Source: a virus. Taken from it: DNA of 64,000 nucleotides. This document shows positions 24,247 to 31,927 of the stretch, piece by piece (the first letter of the stretch is position 1; each line of letters opens with the position of its first letter). Where the stretch lies: positions 1-64,000 of IMG/VR virus record IMGVR_UViG_3300037808_002131. The stretch is one strand, 5' to 3'. The position numbers were made by a program, and so were the translations under genes. Under the pieces are notes generated by a model that had not been told where the DNA came from, did not search any database, and worked only from the letters and a program-made list of their open reading frames with translations.

Positions 24247-24319
24247 ACTATCACTCCATTAAAAATAACTTTTGTCTTAATTTCTTAATTACATTATATA
24301 GCCTGACTATATATTATGT

Positions 24320-24404
24320 TTGTATATAAAGTAAGTAAATAAAATTTACTTACTTTATATACAAAATTACCGCCTCTCTCTAGAGAGAGGCGGTAATTTT
24401 TTTC
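24320..24404. terminator. two tandem hairpins, second a bidirectional terminator
   Basis: First hairpin: TTTGTATATAAAGTAAGTAA pairs with its complement ending at about 24366. Second hairpin: AAAATTACCGCCTCTCTC pairs with GAGAGAGGCGGTAATTTT around a minimal loop (about 24364-24401), followed by a T-run on the plus strand and an A-run that becomes T on the minus strand. It lies just downstream of the 615-residue tail gene, as expected for its terminator, with an additional upstream stem of unknown role. Confidence 0.8.
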
Positions 24405-24451
24405 ACTTATATAACATAGTCTTATGCATTATTCTTACTTATACCTAGTTA

Positions 24452-26299
24452 TTAGCTAATTTCGACAGTTGCCTTAACAGCGAGCATAACGTCGTAGTTA
24501 CCATCGCCATCCGCAGCGCTTGTCATACAAACACCAAGCTCAGCAACATACTCGCCAGCAGCACTCGGCGCTGTTGTTGTTGCATTACCAGCGTTAACGA
24601 GTCCGCCGTCCATATAGACAAGGTCACCAGCTGAAGGAGCGGCTGTAAAGGCCATCGGAGCAACACCGCTAACAATAGCCTCGCCAGATGCGTCAGATGT
24701 CTTGCAGACACCGCCAAAGACGGAGCTTGAAGCGCCTGAATTATCAGCAGCAGCAAGCGTCTTATTAGCAGAGTAATAACCAAGCTCACCAACACTAAGT
24801 GCTGACGTGTCAATTCCAGGAGCAACAACCTGAGCTACAGACTCAACTGCGCTACCCATATCGGTCCAAGAACCGTTGATGTAGCCCAACATTTGGCTTG
24901 TGCCCGTATCATAAATGATCATACCATTTGTAGGCGCTGCGATTGATGCATTTGTGGTCTGTGTGACCTGCGGGGCCTTGTCGGGCTGTTGGTTCAAGAT
25001 AAGAGCGTCACCTGCATGCTGGAAATCAGCAATATCGCCACCTGAGTTGATCATCAAGATAGAGTAACCATCGCGAACAACAGTAAGTCCAGCTGAAATT
25101 TGACCACTAAAGTAGTTAACACCAGAGCCAGACTGAGTCATGCTGGGGTTTGTGCCTGAAACGTCAAATGTGTAGCCGAGGAAGCTTGTTGAGTTAATTG
25201 CAGCCAAAACACCACCATCAACATAGAGGCCAGAGCCGCTTGCTTGAGCGTAGGTGCTTGAGTAGAAGTTGCCAGTAACAGTCGTATCGCCGGCAAGTGT
25301 GTTAGCACCAAGAGCGCTCTGAGTGATACCGCCAGTAGCGTTATCAAAAACGATTGTAGCGCCCGTAGCGTCGGTGAATGTATAATCGCCGCCTTGGTGG
25401 GTGCTAGCGCCAGTGACATCAAGACCGCCATCAGCATCAAGATTACCAGCTAAGGTCACCTGAGCAGCTGTTGACTGTGTGATTGCGCCAGTGGCTTGAG
25501 CGATTGTAAAAGCGCCGCCTGTAGCGTCAGTCATTGTGAAATCAGCGCCTGAGACATCAAGACCGCCATCAGCATCAAGATTACCGCCAAGCGTGACTTG
25601 GGCTGTACCTGTCTGCGTCATCGTGGCATCTGCCTCTGTGATTCTAAAGACACTTCCATCAGTAGCCGTGAACAAGAAGTCACCACCAGTGATGTCAACA
25701 CCGTCTTGCGCGTCAACGTTACCAGAAAGTGTGACCTGCGCGCCACCTGTTTGTGTAAGGGCGCCAGCCATTGTTGTTGCGCCGGTTACATCAAGACCAC
25801 CATCGGCATCAAGATTGCCAGAAAGTGTGACCTGAGCGCCACCAATCTGATCAACTTGACCAGTTAAGGTTGTAGCGCCAGTGACATCAAGACCTTGATT
25901 AGCATCAAGGTTACCGTCGAAGTCTGCTTGACCTGAACCGAAGTTCCACGTCGGGTTGCCCGTAGCAGTAACGTTACCAGCAGCATAATCTGTGGTAGCG
26001 TTGATTGTCAAAGTATCAGCAGCTGCATCACCAAGGGTGATATTGCCTTGAAAATCTGCATCACTTTCAAAAGTGCTGTTACCAATAACAGTCTCTGTAC
26101 CATCAATTCTAAGGTCACCCTTGATTGTGGTAAGAACACCGACAGAGCCGATGTCAATTGAAGTTGCCGTTGAGGCACCAAGTAAAAGTGAACCAGCCTG
26201 ATCTGTATCAAGACCAGCAGCCTGTTGTACTTCGAGTACTGAACCACTCGGGAGCTGTTGAATTCTACCCGAAATGGATAATAAAGGTAAATTAGCCAT
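24452..26299 (-). CDS. repetitive tail-fibre protein, 615 aa
   Basis: A large beta-structured virion protein. Residues about 129-300 hold five imperfect copies of a module of about 30-45 residues built on GNLDADGGLDVTGA followed by a Gln/Thr-rich AQVTLSGN strand. This is a typical fibre-shaft repeat. The N-terminus (SISGRIQQLPSGSVLEVQ) resembles attachment segments of phage fibres, and the C-terminus has Ala/Gly-rich sheets (GVCKTSDASGEAIV; ADGDGYN-like DGNYDVML). The gene's codon third positions and G+C look visibly richer than its AT-rich neighbours, suggesting recombination or transfer. It is preceded by a 9-bp tandem repeat array in the promoter region. Confidence 0.85.
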   Translation of the reverse strand: MANLPLLSISGRIQQLPSGSVLEVQQAAGLDTDQAGSLLLGASTATSIDIGSVGVLTTIKGDLRIDGTETVIGNSTFESDADFQGNITLGDAAADTLTINATTDYAAGNVTATGNPTWNFGSGQADFDGNLDANQGLDVTGATTLTGQVDQIGGAQVTLSGNLDADGGLDVTGATTMAGALTQTGGAQVTLSGNVDAQDGVDITGGDFLFTATDGSVFRITEADATMTQTGTAQVTLGGNLDADGGLDVSGADFTMTDATGGAFTIAQATGAITQSTAAQVTLAGNLDADGGLDVTGASTHQGGDYTFTDATGATIVFDNATGGITQSALGANTLAGDTTVTGNFYSSTYAQASGSGLYVDGGVLAAINSTSFLGYTFDVSGTNPSMTQSGSGVNYFSGQISAGLTVVRDGYSILMINSGGDIADFQHAGDALILNQQPDKAPQVTQTTNASIAAPTNGMIIYDTGTSQMLGYINGSWTDMGSAVESVAQVVAPGIDTSALSVGELGYYSANKTLAAADNSGASSSVFGGVCKTSDASGEAIVSGVAPMAFTAAPSAGDLVYMDGGLVNAGNATTTAPSAAGEYVAELGVCMTSAADGDGNYDVMLAVKATVEIS

Positions 26300-26361
26300 A
26301 ATATTCTCCTAATTAAAAAAATGTGTATATTTTATCTTAATTACGTTAACGTTCGTTTTAA

Positions 26362-26425
26362 TCTTACTAATCTTACTAATCTTACTAATCTTACTAATCT
26401 TACTAATTTTACTAATTTTACTTAA
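26362..26425. repeat. 9-bp tandem repeat array (TCTTACTAA)
   Basis: Five perfect copies of TCTTACTAA from 26362 to 26406, then two degenerate copies (TTTTACTAA and a final partial). It lies in the 128-bp gap between the 78-residue gene and the 615-residue tail gene, upstream of the latter. Slipped-strand length variation would change the distance between any promoter and the gene. Confidence 0.9.
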
Positions 26426-26427
26426 TC

Positions 26428-26664
26428 TTAAACTTCTTCATAACGGATATCAGCTCTTAAGCAGCGAATTGATCTTTCATCCGTAAAGTCATAAGGTACA
26501 CCGTCTTTTGAGATAACGTCACCGGCTTTCCATCCCGAGGCATCAGGAGCAGGAAACTCCTCCATTCTGCCGTCTTTCATCGGGACCCTGATCATCAATG
26601 TTTGGCCCATTTGCTTAACCAAACCAGGTCTCGGTGGCTCTCCCAAATACTTAAATTGAGCCAT
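26428..26664 (-). CDS. small protein in the tail block, 78 aa
   Basis: A 78-residue protein (MAQFKYLGEPPRPGLVKQMG) with a beta-rich, Gly/Pro-containing sequence ending DIRYEEV. No motif recognised. Its position between two tail-fibre genes, and its MAQFKYLGEPP opening, suggest a small structural or head-tail connector protein. It lies 21 nt after the tail-spike gene and its stop is followed by the 9-bp repeats. Confidence 0.6.
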   Translation of the reverse strand: MAQFKYLGEPPRPGLVKQMGQTLMIRVPMKDGRMEEFPAPDASGWKAGDVISKDGVPYDFTDERSIRCLRADIRYEEV

Positions 26665-26685
26665 ATTTTCTCCTTTTTTTTACAA

Positions 26686-28332
26686 TCATGATAATATCAC
26701 AAAATCTTGATCAACCATCACAATTAATGTTGTATTGTCTTTCGCAACGCCTATCTTTTGCACTACCGAACCCGCGCTTGCAGGCGCTACATTTGTAATT
26801 TGCCCCGATATTTCCGACAAATAGTAAGCTTCACCCGTAATCAAACCGGGATAGTTTATCTCACCGTAAAACAAAACCTCTGCCGTGGTCGCTGTAGGTT
26901 TATTCAAGATTATTCCTATACTGGGATATTTAGTTGGATTATTTGCACTAGCCGTACCAACTGAGTTACTTCCGTTAATATATACAGCATATCCATCCAA
27001 AACCAAACTTGTACAAGAAAATAAACCAGTTACCTTATTTGAAGTTGTGGCTCCACTAGTACCTATAATAGAGGATCCGCTTCTAGTTAATAAATCTCCA
27101 TCACTAAGAGAATCAATAGCTAAGCTTTGGCCGCCAGCTTCTGTTAAAGCAACAACGCTTGGATTTGGATATAACCCAGATAAATCGCCTCCGGCAGGGC
27201 CATTATTTATTAAACACCTATTAGATGGATCAACTAAAGCGCCAATATATTGACCACCATATATTTCAGCAGATCCAGTGCCAATGTCTAAACTCAAATT
27301 TCCTTGAATATGGCCATTTTCTAGAAAAAAATCAGCATATCCATCAACAGTAACATTTCCGCCAATTTGACCTGTCTGCAAATAAAAAATAGACGTATCA
27401 TTTACAGTCAGATCTCCATTTATAGAAACATTACTGAGATCTCCTAAACCTACATCTCCATTAAACTCAAGGGATGTCAGCTTAGATATCCCACCGTTTA
27501 GGCCATAATTCCCTCCTGCCGGATACCCTTCAGGATCAGTTGTATCAAATGTAAAGTCGAATAAAGGAGACGTCACTGTAGTAGATGCCAGCCATGCTCC
27601 AGAAACATTAAACATAGTAATACCAGAGCCTCCCAGCCAACATCCGGTATTAAAAGTTATGTAGTTTGTGTTCCTAGCATACATTGCTAAAGCAGCTCCT
27701 ATTGTTCTAAAATTACAATTAACAAAATTAATTTCTACACCGCCAAAATTAGTAGTCACAGGCGATGCGTCCCCCTTAACTCCAATTAATTGGACTGCGG
27801 GAGAGGTTCCATCTTGAGGTCGAAAGTCTAAATTTCTAAATTGATTATCTGATGGTCCGGCAGAGCCGCTATTAACAAGGCCTGAATAAGGCCCGCCGGA
27901 AAGATAAGTGTTTAATGATACTGAGGTGGCGTTGCTTAATACCAAGCAGGAGCCTGTCGTGGCTTTTATCTGACAGAGACCTTGCCCTCCACGCCCAATT
28001 AAACCAACACCACTTTTGCTAATAATTAAATTTTCGTCATATATCCCTGGTGCAATAATAACTGCGGCAGGGTTTGAAGTGCTAGGTGATAAACCGCTTT
28101 CAATATCATCAATAGCATACTGAATCGTTTTATATGGGCTTGAGGAAGTTCCATAGCCAACACCATCAGTGCCGCTGAGATCAACATATCTTGACCTTTC
28201 CGGCAATGGCAATGGTGGTAAATCGCTTGGAGGCCTGGCCTCCCAGCGATTTGTTGCAGCGTCATACGCAACCACGTAGCCATCAGCAGCTCCAAATGGA
28301 GGTGCTAATTGTTTAAGTGGGAGTTTTGGCAT
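26686..28332 (-). CDS. beta-helix tail-spike-like protein, 548 aa
   Basis: A large virion adhesin-like protein. Residues about 45-90 (SRYVDLSG, SSSPYKTIQYAID, AAVIIAPGIYDENL) match the entry strand of right-handed parallel beta-helix proteins such as tail spikes. The middle (NFRTIGAALAMYARNTNYITF and on to about 350) continues as short repeating strands. Near 385 it has GGDLSGLYPNPSV, a segment recurring in phage fibre proteins. It might bind or cut a surface glycan, but no catalytic acids can be identified. It belongs with the neighbouring fibre genes. Confidence 0.75.
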   Translation of the reverse strand: MPKLPLKQLAPPFGAADGYVVAYDAATNRWEARPPSDLPPLPLPERSRYVDLSGTDGVGYGTSSSPYKTIQYAIDDIESGLSPSTSNPAAVIIAPGIYDENLIISKSGVGLIGRGGQGLCQIKATTGSCLVLSNATSVSLNTYLSGGPYSGLVNSGSAGPSDNQFRNLDFRPQDGTSPAVQLIGVKGDASPVTTNFGGVEINFVNCNFRTIGAALAMYARNTNYITFNTGCWLGGSGITMFNVSGAWLASTTVTSPLFDFTFDTTDPEGYPAGGNYGLNGGISKLTSLEFNGDVGLGDLSNVSINGDLTVNDTSIFYLQTGQIGGNVTVDGYADFFLENGHIQGNLSLDIGTGSAEIYGGQYIGALVDPSNRCLINNGPAGGDLSGLYPNPSVVALTEAGGQSLAIDSLSDGDLLTRSGSSIIGTSGATTSNKVTGLFSCTSLVLDGYAVYINGSNSVGTASANNPTKYPSIGIILNKPTATTAEVLFYGEINYPGLITGEAYYLSEISGQITNVAPASAGSVVQKIGVAKDNTTLIVMVDQDFVILS

Positions 28333-28473
28333 ACGAAATACTTACAAAATAAAACTTTGGTTATGTTAACATGTCCTCCTTTTTATAAATAAATAATAAT
28401 AGATTGTTACATCTAACTAATTGACACTAAACATTTGCAAGTGGTTAAAAAAATTAATTTAATTAATTATTAT

Positions 28474-29049
28474 TTAAATGTCATAATTTAAATCAATTAC
28501 ATCAAAAGCATCCAAATCAAAATTTGCATTAACACCGTTCCAAATTAGCTTATCACCCGCCGCAATGTCTTTGATCTTTTTAGCAGTCAAACCTGAGCTG
28601 GTAGCTGAGAAGTAACACTCAGTGTTTTTCAAACCATCACCTACAGCCGCCTGAATTCCATTAACCATTACAGTAACATAGCTGTCATTTTTAGGAGTTT
28701 CACTTATTTTAATATTTGTATATGATCCATTGCCAGCCGTCACTGCTGGAGTTAGCGCTTTGTCTTTAATAGTTGGAACGCCTCCTTCCTCAATCGGTGG
28801 CGGCATCGGGCCGGGAGTAAGGCTATTAATTTGCAACTCCATGTTATCAAGTCTGGCCCTAACAGTCCCCCACTCACGGCTAGGATCTATGCCCAACTCT
28901 TTTTCGATATTAATAGTTGCATCCCTCAAACGATTAACCACCTCCGCCTTTACAGGCGTAACCAAATCTATAGTAATTGGCAATTCAACAGATGAATCTA
29001 TTTGATATGGATATTTACTATATTTAGGCAAAATACCTCCAAAATTCAA
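28474..29049 (-). CDS. tail-associated structural protein, 191 aa
   Basis: A 191-residue protein with an N-terminal helical part (INIEKELGIDPSREW), a Pro/Gly hinge (SLTPGPMPPPIEEGG), and a C-terminal beta-rich domain with TNIKISETPKNDSYV and VTVMVNGIQAAVGDG. The C-terminal domain resembles small fibre-tip or collar modules. No enzymatic motif. It is the most upstream of the leftward fibre genes before a bidirectional terminator. Confidence 0.6.
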   Translation of the reverse strand: MNFGGILPKYSKYPYQIDSSVELPITIDLVTPVKAEVVNRLRDATINIEKELGIDPSREWGTVRARLDNMELQINSLTPGPMPPPIEEGGVPTIKDKALTPAVTAGNGSYTNIKISETPKNDSYVTVMVNGIQAAVGDGLKNTECYFSATSSGLTAKKIKDIAAGDKLIWNGVNANFDLDAFDVIDLNYDI

Positions 29050-29156
29050 AAGTAAAAGAAATCTATCTCAATGTTAAAAAATTAATAAATAAAAAAATAA
29101 AATATTTATATAATATATAATAAATTGTAGATATATGTTTAATTATGCGTATAAAA

Positions 29157-29196
29157 AAAAATAAGGCCTGAACTTTTAATTCAGGCCTTATTTTGT
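29157..29196. terminator. bidirectional intrinsic terminator
   Basis: AAAATAAGGCCTGAA (from 29157) pairs with TTCAGGCCTTATTTT (to 29194) around a short A/T loop, with flanking A and T tracts. It separates the basic winged-helix gene at 29227 from the tail block; on the minus strand it ends the 29227 gene's transcript. Confidence 0.85.
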
Positions 29197-29226
29197 ATTA
29201 ATATAATTAATAATATAAATTATTAA

Positions 29227-29568
29227 TTATCGAACCACCCCCTTAAAAATCTGCTCTAGAGCCGAAGCCGTCACAGTCTTCGGGTTAATTCGATAATAAG
29301 TAACTCGCGCATTATTGTTACTTGCCCTCTTATTGAGATCATTAGCTGAAGCGCACTCAACCGTGAAGCCGCCATACTGCGGCTTTCTCAAATCTCGCAA
29401 GCGAGAGCCTGCGAAGGGAACTCGAAAGGCAGTTCGAGATACCCAGCCGCCTTTAGCCTTCAGCAAGGAGTGAAGGACACGCTGAGTGTTACTTGTAAGC
29501 TTACGTCGATTAATGCTTTCAACAATAGAGGTAACCTTCTTACTTTTAAATGATGTATTTGTAGTCAT
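29227..29568 (-). CDS. small basic winged-helix-like protein, 113 aa
   Basis: A basic protein whose middle resembles a winged helix: RVLHSLLKAKGGWVSRTAFR, AGSRLRDLRKPQYGGF, VECASANDL and TYYRINP correspond to helix, recognition helix and wing. A DNA-binding transcription factor or antirepressor role is plausible. It begins its own small unit upstream of the terminator at 29157 and differs from the AT-rich run around it by higher G+C. Confidence 0.55.
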   Translation of the reverse strand: MTTNTSFKSKKVTSIVESINRRKLTSNTQRVLHSLLKAKGGWVSRTAFRVPFAGSRLRDLRKPQYGGFTVECASANDLNKRASNNNARVTYYRINPKTVTASALEQIFKGVVR

Positions 29569-29650
29569 TAGCTACATTCCTTTCTAACTTTATAAAAAGT
29601 TTATTTTATAAAAAAATCAAGCCAACATCAGCTTGAAAATATGATCATTA

Positions 29651-29836
29651 TCAATTCAATAAGCCTAAGCTATTGATAAGTTTTATAAAATCATCTTTCT
29701 CTATCTCGACTGAATTGATAATCGTATTTAAATGATTGGAACCGTCTTTAGCCGACAAGATAACAACAACATTTCCACTGGAATTCAGCTTTAACTCCAG
29801 ATAATTATCAATATTTTCATCAAAAGTTAATCTCAT
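29651..29836 (-). CDS. small protein of unknown function, 61 aa
   Basis: An acidic strand-helix protein (MRLTFDENIDNYLELKL to FIKLINSLGLLN). Not recognised. It follows the 94-residue gene by 4 nt in the leftward run. Confidence 0.5.
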   Translation of the reverse strand: MRLTFDENIDNYLELKLNSSGNVVVILSAKDGSNHLNTIINSVEIEKDDFIKLINSLGLLN

Positions 29837-29840
29837 TGAC

Positions 29841-30125
29841 TTAGATCCTTTTAAAAAAGACGGCTTTCTTTAAAAAAACAAACTTATCAGAGACAAAAGC
29901 TGATCCTGATATTAATCCACACCCAATCTTATTAACTACCTTGTTATCTTTATTTACCAAGACAAAGGCGAGATTGCCAATGGATGTCATTTTGACAATA
30001 TCAAAATAACTTAAAGCTATCTTTAAGTTATAAAGCGACACATCATCGCCATAACACTCTTCAACCAAATTATCAAAGTCGCCAACTTTAATTCCATTAT
30101 CGAGAATAAAACCATTACTAATCAT
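29841..30125 (-). CDS. protein of unknown function, 94 aa
   Basis: Not recognised. A soluble, mixed alpha/beta protein (MISNGFILDNGIKVGDF to KKAVFFKRI). Its start overlaps the stop of the methionine aminopeptidase gene by 8 nt, so the two are translationally linked. Confidence 0.55.
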   Translation of the reverse strand: MISNGFILDNGIKVGDFDNLVEECYGDDVSLYNLKIALSYFDIVKMTSIGNLAFVLVNKDNKVVNKIGCGLISGSAFVSDKFVFLKKAVFFKRI

Positions 30126-30918
30126 AAGTAATATCCTCCCATTTAGTCATTACTTCAGTGTAAGTGTCATGAACAAATATTGTATGCTCAAAATGACAAG
30201 AGATATCCTTAGTTACAATCGTCCAACCATCGTCCAAAACTTTAGTCTTATCACTTTTTAAAGATAGCATTGGTTCAATTGCTATTGTTAATCCCTTTTG
30301 AATCCTAATACCCTCTTTTGCTTTCGCTTTGTTATAAACAAAAGGATGAGCGTGAGGTGTATTAAGCTCCAAACCATGGCCGCCATAATTAGTAATTAAA
30401 TGATATGGATAACCTCTTACAGTACGATAAATTGTCTGGCCTATTATTCCTAGCTGCTTACCAACTGCAATCGAATCAATTGCTTTATCTAAGGATTTTT
30501 TACATAATTCGAGCATATAAACATGATCTTTTTTTATAGGCTCACCGTAGATTGCAGTGATTGCTGCATCCGCTATTACGCCGTCATAAGTTGCCCCTAG
30601 ATCTATCTTGACAACGTCGCCCTTTTGCAACACATAATCACGAGGAATGCCGTGAACCAGTTCATTATTGACTGATGCGCATATAGAGCCTGGAAACCCT
30701 TTATAATCTTTAAAGGTGGCAGTGCAATCAAAAGACTCTATGCATTCAATTGCAAAATTTTCAATATCTAATAAATTCAAATTTGGCGTTGCGCTCTCTA
30801 TGAGATGCTTTGACTTGGCTAGAATATTGCCTACACATTTCCCAGCAATCCGCTGCTTTTGCAGCCAATCGTCATCTTTTAAAGAAATAAATTCATTATT
30901 AATAAATAAATCACTCAT
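30118..30918 (-). CDS. map: methionine aminopeptidase, type I
   Basis: Removes the initiator Met from new proteins. The 266 residues show the pita-bread fold's five metal ligands: VKIDLGATYDGVIADAA (two Asp), GGHGLE (His), IAIEPML (Glu) and CHFEHTIFV (Glu), with VNNELVHGIP upstream for substrate binding. It is the short bacterial-type form. No peptide deformylase gene is seen here, although the two enzymes work in succession. Phage MetAPs are rare; tuning of host protein maturation is a possible role. Confidence 0.92.
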   Translation of the reverse strand: MSDLFINNEFISLKDDDWLQKQRIAGKCVGNILAKSKHLIESATPNLNLLDIENFAIECIESFDCTATFKDYKGFPGSICASVNNELVHGIPRDYVLQKGDVVKIDLGATYDGVIADAAITAIYGEPIKKDHVYMLELCKKSLDKAIDSIAVGKQLGIIGQTIYRTVRGYPYHLITNYGGHGLELNTPHAHPFVYNKAKAKEGIRIQKGLTIAIEPMLSLKSDKTKVLDDGWTIVTKDISCHFEHTIFVHDTYTEVMTKWEDITYD

Positions 30919-30929
30919 AAAGTCTTTTT

Positions 30930-31130
30930 CTATGAAGAATATTCTTCATCTAATATTTTTAATGACTTACTGATAAACTCCTGATCCAAGGCATTTATAA
31001 GCTGTGCCAATCGAGGTACATCATCTTTGAGAACAAGAGTTCTGGGGCCATTAATTAAAAAATTTAAATGATTTCTAACAGCAACGATAGATGCCAGCTC
31101 ATCAAACTTACTTTTAGAGGTATTTGCCAC
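30930..31130 (-). CDS. small protein of unknown function, 66 aa
   Basis: Helical and soluble (MANTSKSKFDELASIVAVRN to SKSLKILDEEYSS). Not recognised. It lies 11 nt before the methionine aminopeptidase gene in the same direction. Confidence 0.5.
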   Translation of the reverse strand: MANTSKSKFDELASIVAVRNHLNFLINGPRTLVLKDDVPRLAQLINALDQEFISKSLKILDEEYSS

Positions 31131-31134
31131 AGGA

Positions 31135-31527
31135 TTAATCCATCATTCGGCCTAGATTTACAAACGGCACCACCTTTGGCGGTGGAGGCTCAGATTTAGC
31201 TTTTGTCGGATTACTCTTGTTCTTAGCGGCATGACTATTGGAAGCATCATCTTGGCCGTATTTTATAATCGGCTCACCGCCACCATTCGACTCTTTTTCT
31301 TTTTTTATAATTTCCCCTGATGACTCATCTATTGTATCATCTAGAGAAAGGCCCTTCTTAATATAGAATTTTAAGATCACATTATTAAATTCTAAATCTG
31401 CCTTTTGACTTTCTAATATATATTTTTCCGCTAATAGCGCTGAAAAAGACTTTTTAATCTTTGAGTCTTTTATTAATTGCAACTCTTTTTCAGATAGAAA
31501 TTCTTTTTTTGATTCATCACTACTCAT
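31135..31527 (-). CDS. coiled-coil/low-complexity protein, 130 aa
   Basis: The N-terminal half is helical and charged (KKEFLSEKELQLIKDSK); the C-terminal half is low-complexity (GGGEPIIKYGQ, then a Pro/Lys/Ser-rich KSNPTKAKSEPPPPKVV). Not recognised. It overlaps the next upstream gene by 8 nt. Confidence 0.5.
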   Translation of the reverse strand: MSSDESKKEFLSEKELQLIKDSKIKKSFSALLAEKYILESQKADLEFNNVILKFYIKKGLSLDDTIDESSGEIIKKEKESNGGGEPIIKYGQDDASNSHAAKNKSNPTKAKSEPPPPKVVPFVNLGRMMD

Positions 31528-31912
31528 TATTTAAACTTTCTTGGATTTCACCATCAAATATAGTCCAATAACTTAAGTCTATTTGTATATAAAGTTTTTT
31601 AGACTTATCGACTTCAGATTTATCTTCTTTCAAAATGAAAAATGGCTTTTTCCACTCTGCAATTATTTCTTTTTCAAAGTATATTTTTACTCCGCCATCT
31701 CCGTCGTCTTTTACATGAACGTCATATTTTCTTAGCGCTTTCCTAAGTTTAATTTTGTGGTCTGTGGTAAAATACTCCACGCCCTCTTCTTCTGGAAAGC
31801 ATTCTTCCAGAGGAATTTCTAGAACTTCTAAGACGCCCCGAATAAAATTATATTTTTCGTCAGCTTCTACCCGCCTTGCATCTTCTCTGTTTACATAAAT
31901 TGAGAATTCCAC
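31520..31912 (-). CDS. acidic protein of unknown function, 130 aa
   Basis: Soluble alpha/beta protein, rich in Glu (EDARRVEADEKYNFIRGVLEV, then IPLEECFPEEEGVEYF). No motif recognised. It follows NrdJ by 15 nt and is probably in the same transcript. Confidence 0.5.
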   Translation of the reverse strand: MEFSIYVNREDARRVEADEKYNFIRGVLEVLEIPLEECFPEEEGVEYFTTDHKIKLRKALRKYDVHVKDDGDGGVKIYFEKEIIAEWKKPFFILKEDKSEVDKSKKLYIQIDLSYWTIFDGEIQESLNNE

Positions 31913-31927
31913 TTTTATTTAAATCAA

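Noticed and set aside
25536-25867. Plus-strand open frames of 89-99 residues opposite the fibre gene
   Set aside because: They mirror the repeats of the fibre gene on the other strand and have no ribosome site.
29103-29110. TATAAATA on the minus strand upstream of the tail gene at 28474-29049, like a T4 late promoter
   Set aside because: The genome is so AT-rich that the octamer occurs by chance; another copy lies inside coding sequence near 56050 and one on the wrong strand near 28384. No consistent spacing to genes was found, so I do not call it a feature.
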